In this document: positions 26,497-34,252 of the stretch, piece by piece | How positions within the stretch are numbered: position 1 is the stretch's first letter | Layout: each line of letters begins with the position of its first letter | Source of the DNA: a virus | IMG/VR virus record: IMGVR_UViG_3300034375_010259 | Coordinates: 1 to 52,020 of that record | Direction: 5' to 3' (one strand) | Length of the DNA: 52,020 bases | Made by a program: the position numbers and the translations under genes | Notes under the pieces: generated by a model | What the model was told of the DNA's origin: nothing | Database searches by the model: none | What the model saw: only the letters and a program-made list of their open reading frames with translations

Positions 26497-26586
26497 ATGG
26501 CAGAATTTAAAGACGAATATACAAAACGGATAGCGCAAAGACAGGCTGGAAACGGCTTGTTTGGAGAAGCTTATAATTTAAACTAA
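26497..26586 (+). CDS. 29-residue peptide after the fibre gene
   Basis: AAGGA lies 8 bases before an ATG at 26497, giving a 29-residue polar peptide that starts MAEFKDEY and ends GEAYNLN. It lies alone between two appendage genes. It may be a true micro-gene or the decayed start of a removed gene. Confidence 0.4.
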   Translation: MAEFKDEYTKRIAQRQAGNGLFGEAYNLN

Positions 26587-26627
26587 AAAGTAAAAAACTA
26601 AAAAGCCTCTAACCAAAAAGGCAATAA

Positions 26628-27080
26628 ATGTCAACTAAAGTACTAGAGCGGGGTGCTGCAAACACAAAAGCAGCCTCCGCCTATTCAAATACAGTAGCAG
26701 ACTATGAATCCAGCGCTTCTGGAGACAATATCATAGAATCTGTACCATGCGACTCTACCGTCTTCATAGGCGCCGTAGTTCGTATGAACAGTGGAACTGC
26801 TGTAAATGCAATAGCTGACAGCTCGACAAATTCCAAAGTCGTAGGAATCTGCGTAGCTAAAACATCTAGTACAGTGTGCAACATTCAAGTATGCGGAGCA
26901 ACTTCAGGAATTTTTGGAGGACTTACAGACAATAACTACTTCTTAAGCGAAAGTACAGCAGGTCAAATAACAACCACAGCCCCAACCGGCTCTGGAGAAA
27001 TAGTAATACACATAGGACGATCTCTAACAAGTTCTAGATTAGTAATACAAGTAGGAACACAAATAAGAAGAGCCACTTAA
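26628..27080 (+). CDS. Appendage protein with shared C-terminal domain
   Basis: A 150-residue beta-rich protein. Its second half (YFLSESTAGQITTTAPTGSG ... RLVIQVGTQIRRAT) is clearly homologous to the end of the protein at 27482-28303. The first half starts with STKVLERGAANTKAASAYSN. Probably a small baseplate or fibre-tip protein. AAAAGG lies before the ATG. Confidence 0.55.
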   Translation: MSTKVLERGAANTKAASAYSNTVADYESSASGDNIIESVPCDSTVFIGAVVRMNSGTAVNAIADSSTNSKVVGICVAKTSSTVCNIQVCGATSGIFGGLTDNNYFLSESTAGQITTTAPTGSGEIVIHIGRSLTSSRLVIQVGTQIRRAT

Positions 27081-27095
27081 ACATAAGGATTTAAA

Positions 27096-27464
27096 ATGAC
27101 GGAAAAAAAGAAACCAGCTAGAAAAAAGAAAGAAGAGGTTGTAGAATTTCAAGATCCTACATCAATAGGAAAAATGGAGCCTTCTAAGTACTGGGAATGG
27201 CGCTGCACCATAGAAGAACTTAAAACGGCTAAGTTAAACGAAAAATTAGCGGTTTACAAAAAAGACTTGCTAACAAAAGAGCTAATTATAAAACAACTAG
27301 AATTAAAAAACCACGCACAAATAGAGTCAAAAATCTACCAAGAAAAAATAGCTGCGCAGAAAGAATATGAGCGATTTAAATTAAGTCTGGAAGAAGATTT
27401 AGGATTTGATCTTAAAGACTGTGTGATTGATGACATAACTTTCGAGGTAAAAAAACTCGACTAA
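27096..27464 (+). CDS. Coiled-coil protein, possible fibre assembly factor
   Basis: A 122-residue, K/E-rich protein, almost all helix from residue 40 to 105 (ELKTAKLNEKLAVYKKDLL). The N-terminus is a basic stretch (KKKPARKKK). It lies between the two genes that share an appendage domain, so a chaperone or connector role is plausible but unproven. Confidence 0.5.
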   Translation: MTEKKKPARKKKEEVVEFQDPTSIGKMEPSKYWEWRCTIEELKTAKLNEKLAVYKKDLLTKELIIKQLELKNHAQIESKIYQEKIAAQKEYERFKLSLEEDLGFDLKDCVIDDITFEVKKLD

Positions 27465-27481
27465 CCTAAAAAGGAGACTCT

Positions 27482-28303
27482 ATGGCTCAGGTAAAACTTT
27501 TAAAAATTGGCGCTGACGGACTACAGGAAGAATTTAACAGCGCATCTGACGACATTACGCTTGCTTCGTATACCGTCAACGGCTCCAGCGCCTCTTTAAG
27601 CGCTACCGGATTAGACATGCAGAACACTGACATCACTCTAATCCAGGACATTACATTCAATGACCCCACTACTGGAACAATCACTGATTCTTCCGGAGCG
27701 CACGTCATTGACAAATTAATGTTCGCAGACAAAGAAAATAGCATCGACGTCGGATCCGCTATTCTCTTTCCAACAATTTCCGACGCAGTTGATGAAGTAG
27801 ACGCATTCCGTCTTCCTACATTAGCAGGCACTCCTTCCGCTGCTCCAGCAGACGGTGGAGAAGGCTACCTAGTATGGGACAGCACCAACAACAAGCTATA
27901 TGCTTACGATGGATCTGCCTGGGACGACTTGTCAACAGTTACAGCGGCTGAAAAAGTCTGCAACGTCTACACAACTGGCGAAGCTATTGCAATCGGCGAA
28001 GTTCTTTACATCTCTGCTGCTAACACTGTAAGTAAAGCTGACGCTTCAACTAACTACGAAGCCATGGGCTTTGCTAAGACTGCTGACGGAGTTGGCGGAT
28101 CAACAATTGAAGTCCAATCAGAAGGCATAATCGAAGGATTAGCTGGACTTACTGCTGGATCTAGATACTTTCTAGACACTACTGCAGGAGCCGTAACAGC
28201 AACAGCGCCCACTGGCTCAGGCTCTCGTGTACTTCAAGTAGGTTTTGCAAAAAATACTACTGACCTACACATTCAATTCGACTTCGTAGGACGAAGAGCC
28301 TAA
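27482..28303 (+). CDS. Appendage / tail protein
   Basis: A 273-residue beta-rich protein. The middle segment GGEGYLVWDSTNNKLYAYDGS is a typical fibre-protein loop. The C-terminal 100 residues (AIGEVLYISAANTVSKADAS ... YFLDTTAGAVTATAPTGSG) match the end of the protein at 26628-27080. AAGGAG precedes the ATG and a good terminator follows. Confidence 0.6.
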   Translation: MAQVKLLKIGADGLQEEFNSASDDITLASYTVNGSSASLSATGLDMQNTDITLIQDITFNDPTTGTITDSSGAHVIDKLMFADKENSIDVGSAILFPTISDAVDEVDAFRLPTLAGTPSAAPADGGEGYLVWDSTNNKLYAYDGSAWDDLSTVTAAEKVCNVYTTGEAIAIGEVLYISAANTVSKADASTNYEAMGFAKTADGVGGSTIEVQSEGIIEGLAGLTAGSRYFLDTTAGAVTATAPTGSGSRVLQVGFAKNTTDLHIQFDFVGRRA

Positions 28304-28327
28304 TTAGTGAATTAACCAAAGGAAGCC

Positions 28328-28350
28328 AAGGAAGGCTTTCTTCCTTTTTT
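28328..28350 (+). terminator. Intrinsic terminator after appendage cluster
   Basis: AAGGAAG pairs perfectly with CTTCCTT around a 5-base loop, with six T from 28345. It closes the 26.6-28.3 kb transcript and lies just before the HNH gene. Confidence 0.8.
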
Positions 28351-28366
28351 ATAAGAAGTTAATAAA

Positions 28367-28858
28367 ATGAAATTTTGTAGAATTTGTAATATAGAAAAAC
28401 CATTAATAAAATTTGCGACAAGAAAATCAGCAAAAGATGGAAGAAGAAACGAGTGTAAATTATGTACGAATAAAAAACATAAAATGTACAGAGACACTCC
28501 TGAGCAAAAGAAAAAAAAGAAAGAGCGTAGAAAAAAAACATATTGCGTTGAGTATTATAGAATTTACAGGAAAAATAATATACAAAAAATAAGAAAATCA
28601 GCAAACAAATGGGCAAAAAACAACAAAGAATATAGATCTCATATGCAGAAAAAAAGAGAAGTTTTAAAAAGACAATCTTCTTTATATGGATACGAAGATG
28701 AAATTAAAAACATATATATAAACAGACCTCCAGGGCACCACGTAGATCACATAATACCATTAAACCACAAAGACGTGTGTAGACTGCACGTCCCGTGGAA
28801 CTTACAATATTTACCAGCAATAGAAAATTTAAAAAAGAGTAATAAACTATGTCAATAG
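28367..28858 (+). CDS. HNH homing endonuclease
   Basis: A 163-residue protein. The N-terminus has two CxxC pairs (CRIC at 4-7, CKLC at 30-33) for a structural zinc, the middle is very K/R-rich, and the C-terminus carries the HNH core: HVDHIIPL (125-132), NLQYL with Asn145, and N-x-x-K-x-x-K. It has no clear ribosome site, follows a terminator and overlaps the next gene start by 10 bases. Free-standing mobile endonuclease, in a clearly A-richer coding style. Confidence 0.85.
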   Translation: MKFCRICNIEKPLIKFATRKSAKDGRRNECKLCTNKKHKMYRDTPEQKKKKKERRKKTYCVEYYRIYRKNNIQKIRKSANKWAKNNKEYRSHMQKKREVLKRQSSLYGYEDEIKNIYINRPPGHHVDHIIPLNHKDVCRLHVPWNLQYLPAIENLKKSNKLCQ

Positions 28859-29436
28859 ACAAAGTCAAACCACTAAAAATAGAAGACTCAACAAACGGAA
28901 CCGAATTCGACATGGTTCCAACTGAAACCGACCCCACAGAAGACTACCTAGCTTCCAAAGGCATTGCTTTCGAAAACTCAGAAAACACAACAATATATGG
29001 TGACGCCGGCGTCATGAAATTTAAAGACACGGACGTAACAACAGAAAAATCCTTAATAGAACTAGTATCCTCAGCCTCCCCCGGATTTATATGCTCCAGA
29101 AAAGGAGTAACATCATCCGGAACTTGGTTAGAAAGCGACGGCATCCCAACAAATACCGTGGGAATTCCAATATTATTAAACAATCCAACACTAACTGCAA
29201 TTATTGCAACAAATGAAACAGCATCTGCAACTTTTACCGTAGAAATATACGAACACGATGGAACAACTTTCACACTAATAGACACTCTAACAGTAACCTC
29301 CAGTAGGTCAGATAAAAAAGTACTAACCACCCCAGCGTCTTTAACCTCCGAACAGGAACTAGCGGTAAAAATATCTTCCGGAACTGCAAAAAATATTAAA
29401 GTAATTTGCCTAATAGGCGGAGACACCATAACATGA
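28849..29436 (+). CDS. Conserved tail/appendage protein
   Basis: A 195-residue protein. VKPLKIEDSTNGTEFDMVPT and DYLASKGIAFENSENTTIY form an N-terminal module that I recognise from phage tail-region proteins. The rest is beta-rich with an SGTAKNIKVI end. The start overlaps the HNH stop, and the only ribosome-site-like bases lie inside the HNH gene. Confidence 0.55.
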   Translation: MSIDKVKPLKIEDSTNGTEFDMVPTETDPTEDYLASKGIAFENSENTTIYGDAGVMKFKDTDVTTEKSLIELVSSASPGFICSRKGVTSSGTWLESDGIPTNTVGIPILLNNPTLTAIIATNETASATFTVEIYEHDGTTFTLIDTLTVTSSRSDKKVLTTPASLTSEQELAVKISSGTAKNIKVICLIGGDTIT

Positions 29437-30119
29437 GTAAAATCCTAAAAAACACCACTATCTCAGACATAGAACTATCCACATTAGCCAGAACAATTCC
29501 AGCCTCTGGACAAATAACCATACCAGTAGGAGATTACCTTCTATTAGGATCAGAAGACTCCATAACCGAACTAACCCCCCTAATAAACTCCGGAGATATT
29601 GTAATAAACGATGGTTCAAATGATCTTTCTTCGGACGAGGCAATAGAATACGCACAATACCCAGACCAGGCTTCAAATATAAGATTCACTCCCACCTCAA
29701 GCATAGCCGAAATTAATGTACAAGATGCCATAGGATCCGGAGTCAATACCGCACTAAACACTCCTCGATACGGAATACCACTAATTTATAATGGAGTTGT
29801 AAGTAACAATGAATTTATAGGATATTCAAATCTACTACCTGGAGATGAGACTCCAATTATCATACCAGTAGACTCAGAAATAACAGGATATACTTTTAGT
29901 AATTCCAGAGCAGACGCAAGCTACACAATAGAACTAAGAAAGAACTCAGAAACCGCTACACCATTTAACACTACTTCAAAAATAACAACAAAAAACTTCA
30001 TTCAATCAGAATTATCCGAAGAATTTGCCGCCGGCGATTCTATATTTGTAAAGTATTTAGATGATGGCGTAAACGCTTCGGACGTTGGAATATTTTTAAC
30101 ATTTAAAGCAATTTTATAG
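29433..30119 (+). CDS. Tail/appendage protein
   Basis: A 228-residue protein starting at ATG 29433, which overlaps the previous stop; the frame is open further to a TTG. N-terminus MSKILKNTTISDIELS and PASGQITIPVGDYLLLGSED resemble neck or baseplate proteins in similar clusters. The C-terminal half (ITGYTFSNSRADASYTIELR) is a beta-sandwich. No catalytic motif. Confidence 0.5.
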   Translation: MSKILKNTTISDIELSTLARTIPASGQITIPVGDYLLLGSEDSITELTPLINSGDIVINDGSNDLSSDEAIEYAQYPDQASNIRFTPTSSIAEINVQDAIGSGVNTALNTPRYGIPLIYNGVVSNNEFIGYSNLLPGDETPIIIPVDSEITGYTFSNSRADASYTIELRKNSETATPFNTTSKITTKNFIQSELSEEFAAGDSIFVKYLDDGVNASDVGIFLTFKAIL

Positions 30120-30130
30120 GAGGCAATTAA

Positions 30131-30835
30131 GTGAGCATATATATAAAAAACACCGACTCTATTACAAGAACCTGGCATGGAAAACAACTCAATGTAAATG
30201 AATATCATTTAATTCAACCATCATCAGAAGTATCATGGGCAAACAATGAACAACTTCTCATAGACATAGCAAACGGAAAAGCCACAGTAGCTAAGGACGA
30301 TTCTGGTTCTAAAGATATTACAAACATAAATGAAGCTATAAACTACTTAAAAAACAACCTACCCACTCAAGTAAAAACCATTGCGGTAAATGAACCAGAT
30401 GGAAAAAGGGCTAGGTTAGTGGGAGTAATACCAGGAACCACAATTGCCACGGCAAATACCACAACCTCCCATGATTACTTAATTCCACAACTACAATACG
30501 AAGGACAAAACGTAAATTCTATCTTCGACGGAATTCAATACTTCGTAAAAGACTCTGAAATGGGGGACAAAATGACTTTCCAAGTAGTTGACAAAGACGG
30601 ATTCGGAGTGTTAGCAGGATGGTATGACCAAGCCACTTTCGATGCTATGGGAAATCTATATGTAGTAGAAGAATTTGGAAAAGACTGGAACATCGCTCCC
30701 AATCATCTTGAAAACATTGTACTTTATAAAGCCCGGCTAATAAGTGGACTATATCTGCGAGTAAATTACACCAATGTCCACGCAACAAAAGACACAAATT
30801 TTTTTATAAACCTCTTCCGACACATCGAGTCGTAA
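30131..30835 (+). CDS. Tail/appendage protein
   Basis: A 234-residue protein with a GTG start 7 bases after AGGAGG. N-terminus SIYIKNTDSITRTWHGKQLN has the same organisation as the previous protein, and a beta sandwich follows (MGDKMTFQVVDKDGFGVL). Probably a virion component of the appendage complex. No enzyme motif seen. Confidence 0.5.
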   Translation: MSIYIKNTDSITRTWHGKQLNVNEYHLIQPSSEVSWANNEQLLIDIANGKATVAKDDSGSKDITNINEAINYLKNNLPTQVKTIAVNEPDGKRARLVGVIPGTTIATANTTTSHDYLIPQLQYEGQNVNSIFDGIQYFVKDSEMGDKMTFQVVDKDGFGVLAGWYDQATFDAMGNLYVVEEFGKDWNIAPNHLENIVLYKARLISGLYLRVNYTNVHATKDTNFFINLFRHIES

Positions 30836-30836
30836 C

Positions 30837-31382
30837 GTGGAATACATAAAAATAGGATTTTCCAAATCAAAAAAACCGCTACCTATTGGATCATGGATAA
30901 TCAGAGCTTATCAAAGAACCTCCTACTCTCACGTATATATAGAAGTTCCTACAAGTAAATTCCCTTCTAATCATATACTACATGCATCAGAAGGCATTGT
31001 ACACAAAATGTCAAAAACTCAGTTCCATAAAAAACATGAAATCACAGAAGAATATGTAATTCAAATACCGGAGATGATATTATTCAATAAACACCAAAAC
31101 AAAAGCACTACATTGTATCAACTAATACTAGATGAAATGCACGAAATTTCTGGAGCCGATTACGGTATAATGCAAAACATAGGTATCGCTTTAGTAGACT
31201 TACTAAGACTATTCAACATAAAAATAAAAAACCCTTGGACTTCCGGCTGGAACTGCTCAGAATTTGTAGGATTTGTACTAAAAAACATTTTTCCAGAAGC
31301 CTTTAAAAACAAGAACTTAGACATTATAACGCCTAAAGATATTAATAACATCCTAAAAAGCCTAACAAATCTATATAAGTAA
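30837..31382 (+). CDS. Permuted papain-like (NlpC/P60 or YiiX-type) hydrolase
   Basis: A 181-residue protein starting at GTG two bases after the previous stop. SYSHVYIEV with His32 and TSGWNCSEFVGFVL with Cys140 give a His-before-Cys order, as in the circularly permuted papain-fold families. These often cleave amide bonds in peptidoglycan or lipids. It precedes the XhlA-like gene, so it may be a lysin or a virion-borne wall hydrolase. No signal peptide is apparent. Confidence 0.6.
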   Translation: MEYIKIGFSKSKKPLPIGSWIIRAYQRTSYSHVYIEVPTSKFPSNHILHASEGIVHKMSKTQFHKKHEITEEYVIQIPEMILFNKHQNKSTTLYQLILDEMHEISGADYGIMQNIGIALVDLLRLFNIKIKNPWTSGWNCSEFVGFVLKNIFPEAFKNKNLDIITPKDINNILKSLTNLYK

Positions 31383-31405
31383 CCACACAAAGAAGGAAAG
31401 AACGC

Positions 31406-31771
31406 ATGAGAACCAAAAACGACTCCTTGACGCTGTCTGGCACCGATATGACAGTCAACATCACCTCAGATCCAATCTGGTTAGGTCACATCGTAAATTA
31501 CTCAATTCAAGTAGTTTATACCGGAACTCCAAATGGAACCCTTAAACTCCAAGGCTCTAACGATCAAGGAGCCAACGACACTTCTTTATCAACCGCAACA
31601 ATTACAAACTGGACCGACATTCCTTCCAGCTCTATAGCCGTTTCAGCCGCAGGAAGCTCTTTATTACTAGACAAAGATTGTGGATACCGCTGGGTTCGCC
31701 TAGTATGGACTGACTCAGCTTCAGGAGCTTCTTCCATTACAGTAGCGAGATATAACGTAAAAGGTATATAA
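31406..31771 (+). CDS. Small jelly-roll-like tail or fibre adaptor
   Basis: A 121-residue protein. DMTVNITSDPIWLGHIVNYS, LKLQGSND, NWTDIPSSSIAVS and GYRWVRLVWT follow the same order as the protein at 20797-21156. It sits between the papain-like hydrolase and the holin-like gene. Confidence 0.55.
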   Translation: MRTKNDSLTLSGTDMTVNITSDPIWLGHIVNYSIQVVYTGTPNGTLKLQGSNDQGANDTSLSTATITNWTDIPSSSIAVSAAGSSLLLDKDCGYRWVRLVWTDSASGASSITVARYNVKGI

Positions 31772-31786
31772 TAAAAGGTGAATAAA

Positions 31787-32035
31787 ATGAAGGAAGATTT
31801 TGACAGGATTCACAATAAAATTGAAAAAATTGATGACAAACTAGACAATATAGATAAACATTTAGCGGTATACAATGAGCAACTAGCTATTCATATAAAA
31901 AGAACAGCTTTATTGGAAGATGAAATAAAACCAATAAAAACCCATGTAGATCAAATAAAAGGCATAGGTAAAGCTTTAACCATTTTATCGATAATAACAA
32001 CCGTAGTCCTAGCCGCAAAACAATTCATAGGATAA
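31787..32035 (+). CDS. XhlA / holin-like membrane protein
   Basis: An 82-residue protein. A charged coiled coil fills residues 1-55 (HIKRTALLEDEIKPIKTHV) and one membrane helix lies at the C-terminus (ALTILSIITTVVLAA), the XhlA-type layout. The ATG at 31787 is chosen because AAGG lies upstream; the GTG at 31778 has no site. Probably a holin or lysis-associated protein. Confidence 0.6.
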   Translation: MKEDFDRIHNKIEKIDDKLDNIDKHLAVYNEQLAIHIKRTALLEDEIKPIKTHVDQIKGIGKALTILSIITTVVLAAKQFIG

Positions 32036-32039
32036 TATA

Positions 32040-32711
32040 ATGGAAGATGAAAAAAAGAAAAAAATCAACCCTATAAGAAAAATCGCCAAAGCAGGCATGG
32101 AAAGGGTATCAGAAGCGAAGAAAGATAAATCAGAAATTTTAAAGCCCACATCTACTTTTAAACAAAAAACTGAAAAAATAGATACAAAAAGCGCTCAAAA
32201 ACAACTATCAGGCGACGAATTTGTAAAAAAACAAAACAGAATAAAAAGACTAAAAAAAATAAAACAAGGCGTCTTAGAAAAATCAGCAGAATTATCAACA
32301 AGTGAAGGAGCTGGTCCAGCAACTCGATATGTTGAAAAAGCTAAAAAAATAATAGACGAAGCCAAAGAACGTAGAGGAATTACAGAAAAGATCGGAACCT
32401 CTCAAAAAGGAATGCTCAAAGCATCTTCTAAACTAGGAAAATCGGCAGGAAATAAAGCCTTAAAAAAAACTGGCGGATCTTTAGTAAAAAAAGTAGCCTC
32501 CAAAGCAGGACCAGTAGCATCTTTTGCAGCCGCTTTAGGAACCGCAATCTCAGCAAAAGACTCTATGGCTGCAATGCCAGGAGAAGAATCCGGACCCGCA
32601 CGAGGTACAGAAGAATATAAACTAGAAGGCGGAAAAGGTGACAAAGAAAAAGACAAACAAATTTACGAGGAGGCTATGAAAAAATGGCGCTCCAAAAAAC
32701 TAAGGAGATAA
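32040..32711 (+). CDS. Lys-rich hypothetical protein
   Basis: A 223-residue, strongly basic protein (KKKKINPIRKIAKAGM start) with a short hydrophobic Gly/Ala patch near residue 160 (AGPVASFAAALGTAISA) and an acidic, polar end. It could be a virion or membrane-associated DNA-binding protein. Near the lysis genes but no family recognised. Confidence 0.5.
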   Translation: MEDEKKKKINPIRKIAKAGMERVSEAKKDKSEILKPTSTFKQKTEKIDTKSAQKQLSGDEFVKKQNRIKRLKKIKQGVLEKSAELSTSEGAGPATRYVEKAKKIIDEAKERRGITEKIGTSQKGMLKASSKLGKSAGNKALKKTGGSLVKKVASKAGPVASFAAALGTAISAKDSMAAMPGEESGPARGTEEYKLEGGKGDKEKDKQIYEEAMKKWRSKKLRR

Positions 32712-32712
32712 A

Positions 32713-32874
32713 ATGGAAATCTTAAAAAGCGTGGGAAAATCCCTTTTAAGCGCATTACTAACTGAAAAGTTTCTAAAAGAACTTATCATATTTCTTCTCG
32801 AAAAGCTTGTAGCTAAAACAGACAACAAACTTGACGACGAAATCGTAGCCAAAGTAAAGGAAGCTCTAAAGTAA
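32713..32874 (+). CDS. 53-residue amphipathic protein
   Basis: AAGGAG lies before the ATG at 32713. The peptide starts MEILKSVGKSLLSALLTEKF and has an aliphatic central helix (ELIIFLLEKLVAK) and a charged end (TDNKLDDEIVAKVKEALK). It is the next gene after the XhlA-like cluster. It could be a small holin/antiholin partner or a virion peptide. Confidence 0.55.
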   Translation: MEILKSVGKSLLSALLTEKFLKELIIFLLEKLVAKTDNKLDDEIVAKVKEALK

Positions 32875-32877
32875 TTC

Positions 32878-33345
32878 ATGAAACGAATAAAGCTAGTAAT
32901 CCCGCTAAAGCCATACAGTCTAAACAAAATGTACTACCGCGACGGTAAAATAAAAAAGACTGAAGCTAGAAACTGGGAGAACGCTGTAATCGAATATCTA
33001 AGGGACGAAAAAACCCAAAAAGACCTTGAACAATTTAGAGAATCTTTCAATCCTAAAAAACACTACCTAGAAATCCACCTTTTATTCTTATACCCCAAAG
33101 AACTATTATTTACCAGGGAAGGCTCATGTAGTTCTAAAGTATTTGACGCTACTAACGTGGAAAAGCCTTTAGTAGACGTAATATTCTTAAAATCCCACTC
33201 AACATCTCGAATAAGAAATCTCGAAATAGATGATAAATTTATAATGGACTTAGTTTCAAAAAAAAGATCTGCTGAAAAGCATCGAATGGAAATTACAATT
33301 TATATAAAAGATCTTCAAGATCTTCAAGATACAGAGCAACCTTAG
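32878..33345 (+). CDS. rusA: RusA-family Holliday junction resolvase
   Basis: A 155-residue protein. Family signs: IPLKPYSLNKMYYRDGKIKK at residues 8-27, the acidic catalytic set FDATNVEKPLVDVI (Asp90, Asp100) and EIDDKFI (Asp118/Asp119). The enzyme would cut branched replication intermediates before packaging. It is the last plus-strand gene and overlaps the C-terminus of the convergent PDDEXK gene by 53 bases. Confidence 0.8.
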   Translation: MKRIKLVIPLKPYSLNKMYYRDGKIKKTEARNWENAVIEYLRDEKTQKDLEQFRESFNPKKHYLEIHLLFLYPKELLFTREGSCSSKVFDATNVEKPLVDVIFLKSHSTSRIRNLEIDDKFIMDLVSKKRSAEKHRMEITIYIKDLQDLQDTEQP

Positions 33346-33844
33346 TCTTAGCATAAAAAGGAACTTTACACTCCCCCCAACGCTTATAGTCTGATACGTC
33401 TTTAGCATCACAATAACCTAAGATCTCCACCTCTCGCTTATCAAGATCTACCGACGTAAAAGCCAAAATGTCCTCCTCAGAAGGTTTAGAATACAAAGAA
33501 TCAGATTTTTGGAATAACCATGATTTTCCATAACGCTCTACACTAGCAAGACTTTGAGATTTTACATGTACAAAACCATAATCAGAAATCAAATCAGCCG
33601 AAAAAGACTTTCTCCGACCTTCATAGATTTTCATATCTGGCTTAGTGCATTTACGGTTCTTTCGATTCAAATCCTTATAAACCGCCCACTCGCCTAAAGT
33701 ACCGCAGATAATATCCTCAATCATTTTATCTACTCGACTCTCACCTCTATAAGCATAACATGATTTAGACAATCCCACTCGATCATGAGCAAAAGCAACG
33801 CATTTATCATACAAGTACTTACTTATTTTTATTTTTTTCGCCAT
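33293..33844 (-). CDS. PDDEXK-type nuclease
   Basis: A 183-residue protein from the ATG at 33844 (the frame is open to 33892 without a ribosome site). Core: GTLGEWAVYKDL with Glu52, SADLIS with Asp84, and FVHVKSQ with Lys95, the E..D..xK pattern of restriction-like nucleases. Similar short phage proteins exist without a known target. Last gene of the replication operon; its C-terminal LEDLEDLLYKL is encoded opposite the end of rusA. Confidence 0.6.
   Translation of the reverse strand: MAKKIKISKYLYDKCVAFAHDRVGLSKSCYAYRGESRVDKMIEDIICGTLGEWAVYKDLNRKNRKCTKPDMKIYEGRRKSFSADLISDYGFVHVKSQSLASVERYGKSWLFQKSDSLYSKPSEEDILAFTSVDLDKREVEILGYCDAKDVSDYKRWGECKVPFYAKTKVALYLEDLEDLLYKL
33311..33332. repeat. Short 9-bp tandem in the convergent overlap
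   Basis: GATCTTCAA is repeated twice plus a partial copy. It encodes DLQDLQD on the plus strand and LEDLED on the minus strand, so both proteins end in a small acidic/amide repeat. Confidence 0.7.
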
Positions 33845-33849
33845 ATAAC

Positions 33850-34128
33850 CTACAAAAGTATAAAAAGTAAAATAGTTAAAACTGAAGTCCAATTAAGAGC
33901 CTTGGAAGCCTTTGCCTCTTCCTCTACTTCTTTAACTCGATCTTCAACTACTCTAATTTTAGTATCTTGAGCTATAATAACCTTTTTCTGGCTATTAATA
34001 GTCTTTTCCTGAGCCTCTACGACCTTAGTACACTTACTAAGTACTTTATCACACTCACTTGTCATCCCTATAGGACTGTAAATCAGACATGAAATCATCA
34101 CGCAATTTATTAGAATTTTCTTCAGCAT
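33850..34128 (-). CDS. Spanin-like protein with signal, coiled coil and C-terminal membrane helix
   Basis: A 92-residue protein. Hydrophobic N-terminus (ILINCVMISCLIYSPIG), Cys-containing segment (SECDKVLSKC), a long coiled coil (TINSQKKVIIAQDTKIRVVEDR) and a final hydrophobic helix (SVLTILLFILL). This is a periplasm-spanning layout compatible with a unimolecular spanin, though the family is not recognised and the lysis genes lie on the other strand. It overlaps the next gene by 74 bases. Confidence 0.45.
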   Translation of the reverse strand: MLKKILINCVMISCLIYSPIGMTSECDKVLSKCTKVVEAQEKTINSQKKVIIAQDTKIRVVEDRVKEVEEEAKASKALNWTSVLTILLFILL

Positions 34129-34252
34129 TTTGAGCCTCCTTCTTAGCTTCTTTTATTTGCTTATTTAGTTTTTTTACTTTCAACTCATACATAATACTTT
34201 TAACCGCACTTTTAATTATATGAACAATGTGATCAATTAACAACTTTATCAT
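34055..34252 (-). CDS. Small coiled-coil protein downstream of polymerase
   Basis: A 65-residue protein: amphipathic N-terminus (IKLLIDHIVHIIKSAVKSIM) followed by a K/E/A-rich coiled coil. Its ATG overlaps the polymerase stop (TAATG). The partner gene at 33850-34128 overlaps it heavily, a layout reminiscent of nested lysis genes. Role uncertain. Confidence 0.45.
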   Translation of the reverse strand: MIKLLIDHIVHIIKSAVKSIMYELKVKKLNKQIKEAKKEAQNAEENSNKLRDDFMSDLQSYRDDK

